Source: Turnera subulata
Lineage: Eukaryota; Streptophyta; Magnoliopsida; Malpighiales; Passifloraceae
Reading direction: 5' to 3'
Assembly (NCBI GenBank): GCA_028386065.3
Contig: JAKUCV010004467.1
Coordinates: forward strand, 309,561 to 373,560
DNA length: 64,000 bases
Positions 45,068 to 55,670 of the stretch are shown here, in pieces. Each line of letters starts with the position of its first letter. Positions within the stretch are counted from its first letter, which is position 1. The notes under the pieces are model-generated. The model saw only the letters and a program-made list of their open reading frames with translations. It made no database searches and was not told where the DNA came from. The position numbers were made by a program, and so were the translations under genes.

Positions 45068-46501
45068 TGTTAGAACTCATGCCTCCTTGTTTCATTTCAG
45101 AGTTTTGATAATGACAAACCTTGGCTCAATTGATGACAACCTTGAAGCAAAAAGAAATCAAGCAAACAAGTGCTCAACCAAAGTGATCAAGAATTCAAGA
45201 GAAGATATGATCAAGAGTTGAAGTACAAGAAGAGCAAGAGAAGTTAGGACCCATTTGTACAGGGTAAAACACTCAACTTCTCTTAGGCATTGGCTCAAAA
45301 TAAAACAAGTTTTACTCATGCATTTCATAGCATCATTTCAATCACAAAGTTGTGTTTTTAGTCCAAAACATCGATGTTCTGAAACCAAACATCGATGTTC
45401 TGTTTTTCAAAGATTTCCAAAATTTGGCAGTAGGAAAATAACATCGATGTTGGCATCCTAAACATCGATGTTCTTGTGACCGTTGGTCAAAACATCGATG
45501 TTTACAATCCAACATCGATGTTCATGAAAACTGTCTTTGAAACATAATTTTGCCGAAGCCAAAAAACATCGATGTTGGACAATACAACATCGATGTTTCA
45601 CAAAACATCGATGTTTCATTTTCCAACATCGATGTTCTGGCATAGACCCTTTTTCATCATATTTTTGCGAAGCCAAAAAACATCGATGTTGGTTTAGAGA
45701 ACATCGATGTTGTAATGAAAACATCGATGTTCCGCAGACAAACATCGATGTTCTACTAGCCGTTGGAGCAATAATTTAAAATTGCTGGCTAAAACATCGA
45801 TGTTTAAAGTGAAAACATCGATGTTTTGCCGTTGTAGCAGACAACTTTTCAGCACCCACTATGTTTTGTTTAAGGCTGTTTTTGGGTGGATTTAAAACGG
45901 CTCTATAACTTTTCAAAGCTATAAATTGAGCATTTTTAGCTGTGTTTCAAAGTGAATCAACTCTCTACTTACATGCATTCATCTCATACATTCAAATCAA
46001 TCTTTGTTGAGCCAATATCCTATTGAGGATTTGAGAGTTGCCTTTTAGAGCTTCATTTGTACACTCACATCTGCTCTTTGAGAGAGACCTCTTGTTTGAG
46101 TGATTATTGTGTTGTTATACACCTTGAGGGAGGTTAGTTCCCTTGGTTAGATTCATAAGAAGAGGGGTATATCTTCTTGTGTGAGAAGTCTTGAAGTGAG
46201 GTATCTTCAAGCAAGAGAGCTGAAGTTCATGTGACTTGAACTTTCAGGGTTTAGGATTCTTGTGACTAGAATTCCTAGGTTGTAACGGTTTGTTAAGCAC
46301 CCGTAAGCTTAACGTAGATAGTGAAATCTTCAAGTGAGACTTGAAGGGCTGGATTAGCCACACTAGTAGAGTGTGTGTGAACCAGGATAAATCGCTTGTG
46401 TCCTTCATTCTTTTAATTCCGCACTTATTTCCTGCAAAGTTTTTAATTTTCGATCATAAGCTATTCACCCCCCCTCTAGCTTAAGTCTATTGTTCCTAAC
46501 A
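45068..46501 (+). repeat. 5' LTR of copia insertion B
   Basis: 1434 bp, TGTTAGAACTC to TTCCTAACA. It carries the palindrome array at 45367-45825. Confidence 0.92.
45367..45825. repeat. Array of 16 perfect AACATCGATGTT palindromes, 5' LTR
   Basis: Sixteen exact copies of a 12-bp palindrome. Within clusters, successive copies start 20-21 bp apart (spacers of 8-9 nt), with one 18-bp step (spacer TCACAA). Clusters are separated by longer unique stretches. Because each copy is self-complementary, neighbouring copies could form 12-bp-stem, 8-9-nt-loop hairpins in RNA, or serve as phased binding sites in DNA. Function unknown. Confidence 0.95.
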
Positions 46502-46502
46502 A

Positions 46503-46516
46503 TTGGTAGCGGAGCC
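46503..46516 (+). promoter_or_regulatory. Primer binding site, copia B
   Basis: TTGGTAGCGGAGCC one base after the 5' LTR: the same non-canonical word seen in the gypsy elements here. Confidence 0.75.
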
Positions 46517-46557
46517 TAACTCTCTGAAAAACTTAACAGTTTGAGAGGTAAATTTCC

Positions 46558-47922
46558 ATGGCTTGTTCAAATTATTTGTATGCAGGAATCATTGAAGGAC
46601 AATCCACTACCCGTGCACCATTCTTTGACGGGACAAATTACGCATATTGGAAGGAAAGGATGAGAATCTTCATCCAAGCCAATAACTTTGCAGCTTGGCT
46701 AACGATAAAGAATGGCGTTCAAGTTCCGACAAGGACGAAAGCAGGGTACAACGAAGATGACATCCAAAGAATCGAAAACCACTCCAAGGCAATACACATG
46801 CTCCAATGTGCAGTCAATCCGAATGACTATCAAATGATCTCGCACTGCGCAACGGCCAAGGAGATGTGGGAAATGCTGGGAGTCATCTATGAGGAAACCG
46901 ACAGCAAGCAAGATGAAACTGTCAACCTCTGTTGCATGGCAAATGAAGAATCTCCGGAAGAGGTAAGTACTTCCTATTCGAATGATGATTATACATTTGA
47001 AGAGCTGCAAGATGCATTTAGTGAATTGTATAGTAAATTCATTTCTGTTTCAAATGTTAATAAGAACTTAAAGAAACAGAACAAGACCCTAGAAAATAAT
47101 GTAGAATTATTATCACATGATAAGGATGAGTTGTTAAGCAAAATTGATGAGCTTGGAAAAGAAAAGCATGCTCTTAATATGTCTTGCAATGAACTTAATG
47201 AGAAGATATCCTCAAATGTATGTTCTTGTGTTGAATTGGGAAAAGAGAATGAATCTCTTAAGCATCAAGTTGATGATTTGAAGAATACATTAGAGAAGTT
47301 TACTAATGGTAGAGATAGTCTTAATCTTCTTCTAGGACAACAAAGAAGTCCAACACAAAAAGAAGGATTAGGTGCATCTAATGTGTCAAATGATGTCAAA
47401 CCTACTGTGCTTAATGCTAAGACACATAAACATGATGCTTCATCTTCTACTTATCATATTAGATCACATGTTCATGACACAAGATCATGTATTCATCATA
47501 GAAGGTCATATGCTCAAAATGCCAAACCAAATGCAAGTAGTGGAAAAGTTCACTATGCTAAAATGTATGCTTACAATGGTAGATCAAATGCTAACGTTGC
47601 AAGATCACACATACGCACCGCTAAAAATGAAAGGCTACAATATACTAAACCTAGGAAACATATGACTCAATTTAGGGAAAACAAGATTATACCTAGGAAA
47701 GACAAGTATGATAGATTGCATGAACATAGGCAATATGGTACCTATAACCAACCTAGAAGAATGCACAATCCTAACGTTACTTGTCACTATTGTAATAGGA
47801 TAGGTCACATTGCCCCGGTATGTTTTACTAGGCATAGACATTGGGCACAAGATAAGGCTCATCACTATTATGTTCCTAACCACCAAGGACCCAAAAAGAT
47901 TTGGGTACCAAAATCCCTTTGA
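46558..47922 (+). CDS. Copia gag protein with internal deletion
   Basis: 454-residue gag, the capsid/nucleocapsid polyprotein. The N-terminus has the copia DUF4219-like motif (FFDGTNYAYWKERMRIF), then the beginning of a UBN2 domain ending at MLGVIYEETD. Compared with the 589-residue relative at 61965, the rest of UBN2 and a first zinc knuckle are deleted in frame at about 46908. A coiled-coil-like Lys/Glu/Leu stretch and a second knuckle, CHYCNRIGHIAPVC, remain. The extra segment rich in His, Arg and Ser (about residues 290-390) is degenerate repetition. It ends WVPKSL then TGA; in the same frame after the stop a protease relic can be read. Assembly competence is doubtful. Confidence 0.85.
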   Translation: MACSNYLYAGIIEGQSTTRAPFFDGTNYAYWKERMRIFIQANNFAAWLTIKNGVQVPTRTKAGYNEDDIQRIENHSKAIHMLQCAVNPNDYQMISHCATAKEMWEMLGVIYEETDSKQDETVNLCCMANEESPEEVSTSYSNDDYTFEELQDAFSELYSKFISVSNVNKNLKKQNKTLENNVELLSHDKDELLSKIDELGKEKHALNMSCNELNEKISSNVCSCVELGKENESLKHQVDDLKNTLEKFTNGRDSLNLLLGQQRSPTQKEGLGASNVSNDVKPTVLNAKTHKHDASSSTYHIRSHVHDTRSCIHHRRSYAQNAKPNASSGKVHYAKMYAYNGRSNANVARSHIRTAKNERLQYTKPRKHMTQFRENKIIPRKDKYDRLHEHRQYGTYNQPRRMHNPNVTCHYCNRIGHIAPVCFTRHRHWAQDKAHHYYVPNHQGPKKIWVPKSL

Positions 47923-48100
47923 TTTGTTTTGCAGGTATGCTTGAAGGCATCAAGTGTACTTTGGTACCTTGATTGCGGATGCTCCAAGCAAATAACCAAA
48001 GAAGCATCCAAGTTCTTAATCAATTCTTGTAGAAATGCAAGGATGAGTGTTGTTTTTGTAGGAACCCCTCATTTAGGCAAAAAGATAGGGGGAACAAAGG
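47923..48100 (+). pseudogene. Aspartic protease relic after copia gag
   Basis: In frame after the gag TGA, the sequence reads a LWYLDCGCSKQIT motif, in which the usual protease D-S-G is D-C-G, then about 40 further codons to a TGA near 48100. All downstream pol domains are missing. Confidence 0.65.
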
Positions 48101-48138
48101 GATGATGAAGAACTTCAAAATTTGAGCAGAAGTCTCAA

Positions 48139-48171
48139 TACATCGATGTTGAGTATCACAACATCGATGTT
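48139..48171. repeat. Internal palindrome pair, copia B
   Basis: TACATCGATGTT (first base changed) and AACATCGATGTT separated by 9 nt, outside the LTRs. The second copia element has the same pair at 63951-63983. Confidence 0.9.
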
Positions 48172-48434
48172 CAGCTAAGCTTTCTAACTTTCTTTATTTT
48201 GGCACATATAGAAGTGTATAGGTGTAGCTAATATGTTTCAAAAGCTCCACTTATTTCTTACATAAGCACTTCCCAACCTCTTCTCATTGCTATTTCTTTT
48301 TGCTAATGCCAAAAGGGGGAAGATAGGAAGAAGTATATGCAACAAGATAGGGGGAATTATAGTTTGTAAAACATAGGGGGAATCATCTTTATGTTATAAA
48401 CATTAGCATATACTTCTAGTTGTTTGTCATTATC

Positions 48435-48448
48435 AAAAAGGGGGAAAT
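48435..48448 (+). promoter_or_regulatory. Polypurine tract, copia B
   Basis: AAAAAGGGGGAAAT directly before the 3' LTR start. Confidence 0.8.
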
Positions 48449-49884
48449 TGTTAGAACTCATGCCTCCTTGTTTCATTTCAGAGTTTTGATAATGACAAAC
48501 CTTGGCTCAATTGATGACAACCTTGAAGCAAAAAGAAATCAAGCAAACAAGTGCTCAACCAAAGTGATCAAGAATTCAAGAGAAGATATGATCAAGAGTT
48601 GAAGTACAAGAAGAGCAAGAGAAGTTAGGACCCATTTGTACAAGGTAAAACACTCAACTTCTCTTAGGCATTGGCTCAAAATAAAACAAGTTTTACTCAT
48701 GCATTTCATAGCATCATTTCAATCACAAAGTTGTGTTTTTAGTCCAAAACATCGATGTTCTGAAACCAAACATCGATGTTCTGTTTTTCAAAGATTTCCA
48801 AAATTTGGCAGTAGGAAAATAACATCGATGTTGGCATCCTAAACATCGATGTTCTTGTGACCGTTGGTCAAAACATCGATGTTTACAATCCAACATCGAT
48901 GTTCATGAAAACTGTCTTTGAAACATAATTTTGCCGAAGCCAAAAAACATCGATGTTGGACAATACAACATCGATGTTTCACAAAACATCGATGTTTCAT
49001 TTTCCAACATCGATGTTCTGGCATAGACCCTTTTCCATCATATTTTTGCGAAGCCAAAAAACATCGATGTTGAATTGAAGAACATCGATGTTGAGTATGG
49101 AAACATCGATGTTCTAAAATGCAACATCGATGTTCTACTAGCCGTTGGAACAATTATTTAAAAATGTTGGCTAAAACATCGATGTTTAGATGCAAAACAT
49201 CGATGTTCTGCCGTTGTAGCAGACAACTTTTCAGCACCCACTATGTTTTGTTTAAGGCTGTTTTTGGGTGGATTTCAAACGACTCTATAACTTTTCAAAG
49301 CTATAAATTGAGCATTTTTAGCTGTGTTTCAAAGCTAATCAACTCTCTACATTCATGCTATTCATTCATACATACATTACAAATCCTAATTGAGCCAATA
49401 TCCTTTGAGGATTGAGAGTTGCCTTTTAGAGCTTCATTTGTACACTCATACCTGCTCTTTGAGAGAGTCTTTTGTTCTGAGTGATTATTGTGTTGTTATA
49501 CACACCTTGAGGGAGGTTAGTTCCCTTGGTTAGATTCACAAGAAGAGGGTATATCTTCTTGTGTGAGAAGTCTTGAAGTGAGGTATCTTCAAGCAAGAGA
49601 GCTGAAGTTCATGTGACTTGAACTTTCAGGGTTTAGGATTCTTGTGACTAGAATTCCTAGGTTGTAACGGTTTGTTAAGCACCCGTAAGCTTAACGTAGA
49701 TAGTGAAATCTTCAAGTGAGACTTGAAGGGCTGGATTAGCCACACTAGTAGAGTGTGTGTGAACCAGGATAAATCTCTTGTGTCCTTCTATTTTTCAATT
49801 CCGCACTTCATTTCCTGCAAAGCTTTTAATTTTCGGTCATAAGCTATTCACCCCCCCTCTAGCTTAAGTCTATTGTTCCTAACA
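48449..49884 (+). repeat. 3' LTR of copia insertion B, with 16-copy palindrome array
   Basis: 1436 bp, near-identical to the 5' LTR except inside the palindrome array (48748-49207). There the spacers of the later clusters differ almost completely, while all 16 palindromes are perfect. Confidence 0.92.
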
Positions 49885-51094
49885 CAATCTTGGGAAGCGG
49901 ATACTTGTTCTTTACTGTCACTTTATTCAATTGGCGGTAGTCCACACACATGCGCAAACTGCCATCTTTCTTCTTCACAAACAGAACTGGTGATCCCCAA
50001 GGTGAAGTACTAGGCCTGATGAAACCTTTCTCAAGCAGCTCATCTAACTGTTTCTTCAACTCCTGGAGTTCTGTCGGTGCCATCCGATACGGTGCTATCA
50101 AAATAGGTGTCACTCCCGGCATCAAGTTGATAGTGTACTCAACTTCCCTGTCAGTTGGCAATCCTGCTAAATCCTCCGGAAATACATCTGGGAATTCTCT
50201 GACAACTACGATGTCTCCCAAAACTGGAGTCTGAACATCTTCGCCCTTGACATGAGTCAACAAGGCATCTGGACCATGCGGCTTCATTCCGACATCCTGG
50301 TTAGCAGAGATACTACTTGTAGTAGCAACTCTCCCAATACCTGTCAACAAAACCTGTCGTCCACCATCGGAAGTCAACAGCACTTCCTTGGTTCGACAGT
50401 TTACCAAAGCACTGTACCTCGACAACCAATCCATTCCCAGAATGATATCGAAACCTCCCATGTTCATTACAACCAACCGTGCAAGAAAAACCTTATTACC
50501 GTACGAAAGAGAAACGTCTCCGCACACATGGGTTAATCTGACCACTATACCCGCAGGTAACCAAACCCTCATCGGACAAGTTAAATTTTCTCCCGTACAG
50601 TTATGTTGTATTGTAAAACTTTGCGCGACAAAAGAATGCGTAGCACCAGGATCAATCAAAGTATATGCAGTACTACCAAAGACTGTAAAAGTACCTACTA
50701 TGACATCGACATTCTCCGGATCCTCTTCAGCGGTGATAACAAATGCTCTCGGCACAGCTGCACTTTGATTCATGGCTGACTGGGTCCTAGCAGAAACAGC
50801 TCCACGTCCCCGGCCTCGGCCAATTCCAGAACCACTAGGAACACTGGCAACTGAAGCTTGCACCGTCTGAGTAGATGCTGTACCTCCAGATCTTCCCAAC
50901 TTGGGACAAGCGTACCGGTAGTGCCCAACTTCGTTACACTCATAGCACCTCACCTGAGACAGAGGAAGTCTCGAGCGAGTATGCCCAGATGAAGTCCCTC
51001 CAGACTGAGTCCAAGAACTGCCTCGGTTATAGGTATTGTTGTTCCATCCATGTCCTTGACCCACGGGCATAGAGCGGCTCTGTCCATACTCTGA
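49885..51094 (-). pseudogene. Tekay-like nucleocapsid, protease and RT N-terminal part
   Basis: This frame continues from gag across an in-frame TGA at 51095-51097. A zinc knuckle [14 protein letters not shown] (CX2CX4HX4C) is followed by an aspartic protease with [10 protein letters not shown], where family members usually have D-S/T-G. Then comes the start of [15 protein letters not shown], a [19 protein letters not shown] segment, a [24 protein letters not shown] segment and a [17 protein letters not shown] end. At 49885 it is broken by copia insertion B. The last ten residues of the open frame belong to the copia LTR, not to RT. Confidence 0.9.
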
Positions 51095-51943
51095 TCAGTT
51101 AGCAGGTGTCTGGAACCTCTTGTTCTGTCCCCCAGAACTCTGTGCAGCTTGCCTCTTACGGATCTCCTGTTGCTTCCTCTCAGTACCTAGCCAAATAATC
51201 TCAGCTCTCAGGGCATCTGTCAGCATGTCCTGATAAGTCTCATAGACCTTGCACCCCATGACTGTCTGAATACCAGATCGAAGACCATCCCAGAAACGTT
51301 TACATCTGGCCTCCGAAGTAGCTACAAACTCACTGGCATAAATGGACAGGCAGTTGAACTTGATCTCATAATCATTGATCGTCTGATCCGGTCCCTGTTG
51401 CAGTCCCAGAAACTCTCGTCTCAGCTGATCCTGGAATGCCTCAGAAACAAACTTCCTTCGGAACATCTCCATGAACTGGTTCCACGGCATAGTGATAGGT
51501 GTCGGCATGTCCCTGGTGGTAGACTCCCACCAATCAACGGCTTCTCCTCGGAACATGGCAGCGGCGTATCTGGCCCACCTATCATTCCTGCATGTCAGCC
51601 TCAGCATAACCCTGTTCATCTGTTTGAGCCACCGATCTGCATCCAGCAGTGTAGTGACACCAGTGAAAACCTCAGCCCCAAGCTTTTCCAGCTTCATATA
51701 CACTGGATCCACAACTGGTCCCTGGTTTTTCTGTTCCCGAGCTTCCATAGCATCGATACAGGCATCTCTGGCATCTTGCCTTTGCAGATTCTGAGTTACC
51801 ACGTTTAACATCTGCGTAGGGTCTCCCAAAGGAACATTCGTAGGGTGTTCTGGACCTCCCGCAACTTGCTGCGGTTGATCCACCGATACCTGATCGTCAT
51901 CTAGGTGAACTCCAGCATGTTGATTCCCTCCAACCGGATCCAT
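51095..51943 (-). CDS. Tekay-like gag (capsid part)
   Basis: 282-residue frame starting MDPVGGNQ at 51943, about 105 bp after the PBS. It contains the Retrotrans_gag core: ADRWLKQMNRVM, AAMFRGEAVDWWES, a WNQFMEMFRRKFVSEAF-like helix and GPDQTINDYEIKFNCLS. It forms the particle shell of the retrotransposon. In chromoviruses gag and pol are commonly one polyprotein; here a single TGA at 51095-51097 cuts gag from the nucleocapsid-protease frame. I read it as a point mutation, although readthrough cannot be excluded. Confidence 0.9.
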   Translation of the reverse strand: MDPVGGNQHAGVHLDDDQVSVDQPQQVAGGPEHPTNVPLGDPTQMLNVVTQNLQRQDARDACIDAMEAREQKNQGPVVDPVYMKLEKLGAEVFTGVTTLLDADRWLKQMNRVMLRLTCRNDRWARYAAAMFRGEAVDWWESTTRDMPTPITMPWNQFMEMFRRKFVSEAFQDQLRREFLGLQQGPDQTINDYEIKFNCLSIYASEFVATSEARCKRFWDGLRSGIQTVMGCKVYETYQDMLTDALRAEIIWLGTERKQQEIRKRQAAQSSGGQNKRFQTPAN

Positions 51944-52048
51944 TCATACCTATATGAGAATGTATATGCATGCATATCATATCATGATAAATCTTATGCA
52001 CAAACAAGCAGTCATGCAATCACAATCATATCCCTAATGACCTACTGC

Positions 52049-52063
52049 CTACTCCGCTACCAA
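52049..52063 (-). promoter_or_regulatory. Primer binding site, Tekay-like element
   Basis: Minus strand TTGGTAGCGGAGTAG, two bases after the 5' LTR end at 52066. Confidence 0.75.
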
Positions 52064-52065
52064 AC

Positions 52066-53478
52066 TGAAGCGCCCCGACCCGTATTTACCGTAACACAGT
52101 AAACACGTGCCCAAACTATTCTTATTGATAGGGAATATAGTGCAACAACCCGTATGTATAACTGGAGAACAAATACAACAACCGTCACCCAACACGGGGA
52201 CCATTATTCAGTAGCTCACAGCTCACAATATAAAACAGCAGCAGAGAAAAGAGCAAGCAACAGAGGCAGAGTGACAAACAGCCTCAAAGTCATATGAACA
52301 AGCAACCACAGCAGCAGAAATATAATACAGCATCATATGCAACAGAAAAGCAGCGAAAGACTTTATACATATGCAGCGGAGGTATGGATCCGGAGTCAGG
52401 TGGGGAAGAAAGCAGCAGCCATTTCTCAATTATCCATAGTTAATAGTTCAACATCAAACTCAGCATAATATCCACAGAATCAATATCACAGTCCAATAAT
52501 CACAACAGCAATAATCACAGCAATCGATAACCAACAGTGAGTATCTCAGCAGTTCAATCAAACAACAAAGCACACAAAGTATTACAGGCAACATAACAAA
52601 GGTTATCCATCCTCACCTTAGCCGATTATCAATTATGGAATTGCCCAAACAGATTCCAAGTCCGGTTCCTCAGCAAATTGCTCGTTATCAACTCCTATAT
52701 CAATCAAATAATATGCACACATAAGGTGATATGCAAATGCCATGCTAATACTGTGTACCGGAAAATAAATACTGACTCGTCTCGGTTACTTCCCCAGGTT
52801 AATATTCTATTATCATCATCATTCATCATTTATTTTCAGGTGTCAAAATACCCTTCTATACTTAGACTTATACCCGGATATTATTCTGGTATTTTATTAT
52901 CTTAATAATCCTCTTTCCAAAATTATTTTCTCTAAATATTATTTCAAAACCATATTCCATAATTTATTTTTCCAAGATATAAACCCTATTGTTATTTTTC
53001 CTCCATTAAATTCTTTTTCCAGATTTATTCTCTTTTTTCTTTTTTTAATTTAATTTCGGACTGGGCCTGTGTGTCCAAGCCCAGCCCAAACCTAGGGGTG
53101 CCCAGGCCAACAGGACAGACCAGGCGCAGCAGGCCCGGACCGCGAGCCCAAGCCAAGGCCACAGTAGGCCCGCGCGCCCAGCAGGCCCACGCGTGGTCAG
53201 TCCAGGCCCGCACTACACAAGACCCGCAAGGAAAGGGGTCAACCCAGCTCGTCCTACACTCGGGTCGACCACGGCTGTTGCTCACCTCAGTTTGCAGATG
53301 ATGGCGGCGCGACGAAGCACGACGCACGATGGCGAGCCGAAGGCGACGTGAGGCACCAGCAGCAGGGAGGCGGGACTGCAGCTGTTAGAGTCAGCAGGGG
53401 CGGTGCTTGTCGGCGACAGTTGCAGCGAGGAAAAGAGAGGGAGGACGGCGACGTCCACTCCTCGTCCTGCGGCGTCGG
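52066..53478 (-). repeat. 5' LTR of the Tekay-like element, part 1
   Basis: Portion left of insertion C. It matches 25308 onward of the 3' LTR but lacks 585 bp present there, the junction being at the CCAT of 52419-52422. It ends with GTCGG (53474-53478), which is duplicated on the other side of insertion C. Confidence 0.88.
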
Positions 53479-55485
53479 TGAAATGCCCCGACCCGTATTT
53501 ACCGTACACAGTAAACACGTGCCGGAACTGTGACGACTCAACCATACCAAGCCCAGCATACAGTGTACTCATCAGTAACTCGGGCTCAACAGCCCAAAAA
53601 TAATAACGTCAATACAACATCACCGGCCCAATGGCCCAACAATAGTAAAAACATGCACAGCGGAAGACTTAAATAACTCACACAAACACTGTATGCGACA
53701 TAGATGCAAATTATGGATCCAAGTCCTGTCCAAGGGATAACGCCGCAGCCTGTCTGGAATGCACCAAACCTGTACCAAAAGTAACTCATCCTACGGGATG
53801 AAAGCCCTCAGGTGAGGGGTGAGTCCGAAGTGCTCACTGACGAAGGAAAGACAATCAATATGCACACTAAAATTACTCAAGTCAAAAACAGGCTAAACAG
53901 CCCAACCAAAAGACAAGACCCAAAAGACTCAAATAAAACCAATTTCCAATTTTATCTTTCCGGGCTCCGTCACCGATAACTAGAGGTCAGACCTGGTTAT
54001 CAACACATTCCAGGTGCCAGACCAAATCCAGAGAACCCAGGGATCGACATCCCAAAAATACGAACCCAGGGATAGACATCCCAAAAATAATCACGGGATA
54101 GACATCCCAAGCATAGACATGCTTATCACAAGAACCCAGGTCATGGCCACTACGAAACAGTCTTAAACCATCGAGTCGTACCACTACCTATCACGTGACA
54201 ATTATATTACCGTCATTAAAATCAAATCACAGGGATCGACATCCCTAACCAAAATCCCGGGATAGACGTCCCATCCAAAATACCAAGGATCGACATCCTT
54301 GTCACAATTTATTACTTAATCCATTTTATTTAGTGCCAAAACGACTCAAGAATAAACGTCCAAAAACCGACATGGGATAATCATCCCGACCACAGTCAAG
54401 ACAATGGGATAAACATCCCGAAGCATAACATAGCAAATGCAGCATCCAACAGTGTAAAACCAACAAACACAACTACCGAGCAATATAGGCACATATTGAA
54501 GGAAATCCATCCTCACCTTGGCCGATTACTCAACTCCGGAAACAATGACCGGTCTGACGCCGGCTCCTAGGGAAACTGCCCGATATACAAACCCTCAAGA
54601 CCCGAACTCCACGGGTTTGGCGGACGGAGCAAGGTGGCGGGTCGAGCAGCAGGACGAACGGCGAGAGGAACGCGGCGTCGCGTGAGGAGGAACGGCTGCG
54701 GCTGACAACGGCGAGGGGAAAATCGAGGCGACGATCTCCAGGCGCGGTCGATGGACCTGCTGGTGAAGTCAACGCGAAGAGGAGACACGCAAGGCAACGA
54801 CGATGCATCCTCAGCGGCGGCACAACACGTGCAGGAGGACGGCGACACGATCCAGGGGCGATAAGCAAGCGTTGGGGGAAAAGTCGTGCGGCGAGTAGGC
54901 AGCGGCTACTCGTCGTCGGGTTGCCGGCGGCACTCCTCTCCCCCTCTTCTCTTTTTTTCTTTTCTACTTTCCCTCCTTTCTTTTTCTTTCTTTCATTTCT
55001 TTTTTTTTTCCTCTCCTTTTTTTCTTCTCCTCCTCTTTCTTTTCTCCCTTTTTTTTCTTTTTCTTCCCTCTTTTTTTTTTTCTCTTTTCCTCTCTTTTTT
55101 CTCTTCTTTCTTTTCTCTTTTCTTTCCTCTTCTCTTCCTCTTCACCGGCTTTAAACTGTGTTTTTTACTTTTACTATTCAATATGTGAACTCCAATAATA
55201 CAAATCGTCTGTATTACGGGGCGAGTCCGGTCCGGACCAGAAAATAAGTGATACCCCCTTAGTTATTTCCCGGTGTGATTTTCCGAGAAATTTCGAAACC
55301 CGAAAAATACCAACTTAGGCCCGAAAAATCCACGGAAAAATCACGAGCGCGGGAAAACTCCTGGTTTCGAAAAACAACTCCCGATTTACCTTGAATTAAT
55401 TACCCAAGATTAATTCAACAGTAAATCACGGTAAAAGACTTTTACAGTCCCGGTAAAAATCAAAAATTTTACCCGGGCTGTTACA
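53479..55485 (-). repeat. 3' LTR of insertion C
   Basis: TGAAATGCCCC to GGGCTGTTACA. It contains a ~200-bp polypyrimidine tract (54945-55145) and repeated short GGGATCGACATCCC-like words (54000-54420). Confidence 0.9.
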
Positions 55486-55670
55486 GTCTACCCACCCTAA
55501 AAAGAATTTCGTCCCCGAAATTCCGTCTTATCAGTGGGTCCTACCATGATAAGCTTCTGGCACACTCTGTCAGGTGTCCAAACTCAACCCGAGATACCGC
55601 TTATACCCTTAAGCGACATCTCGTCCTCTACAAGAACCAAACCTCATGACTGGCATACTCACACACAGTC

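Larger units (their letters stand above)
45068..49884 (+). mobile_element. Insertion B: gag-only Ty1/copia element (SIRE/Maximus-like)
   Basis: A 4817-bp element with LTRs at 45068-46501 and 48449-49884 and a perfect TSD CAATC (45063-45067, 49885-49889), inserted in Tekay RT. Internal region: PBS, gag, a short aspartic-protease relic, then non-coding sequence and a PPT. RT, RNase H and integrase are absent, so it is non-autonomous and of the terminal-repeat-with-gag type. The second copia element at 60545 has lost pol in the same way. The SIRE/Maximus affinity is inferred from the gag architecture. Confidence 0.9.

Noticed and set aside
45458..45779. ORFs rich in HRC/HRCF tripeptides in the copia LTRs
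   Set aside because: They are simply translations of the repeated AACATCGATGTT palindrome on either strand, not a cysteine-rich protein gene.
45367..45825. CRISPR-like appearance: identical short repeats with even spacers
   Set aside because: The repeats are 12-bp perfect palindromes with 8-9-nt spacers inside a plant copia LTR; no CRISPR repeat, leader or cas context.
53287..53603. ORFs across the 53478/53479 junction
   Set aside because: They fuse Tekay LTR and element C LTR sequence and cannot be ancestral genes.
54886..55188. Phe/Ser-rich hydrophobic ORF resembling a membrane protein
   Set aside because: Product of a polypyrimidine tract in the LTR; the same tract recurs at 59280-59480.
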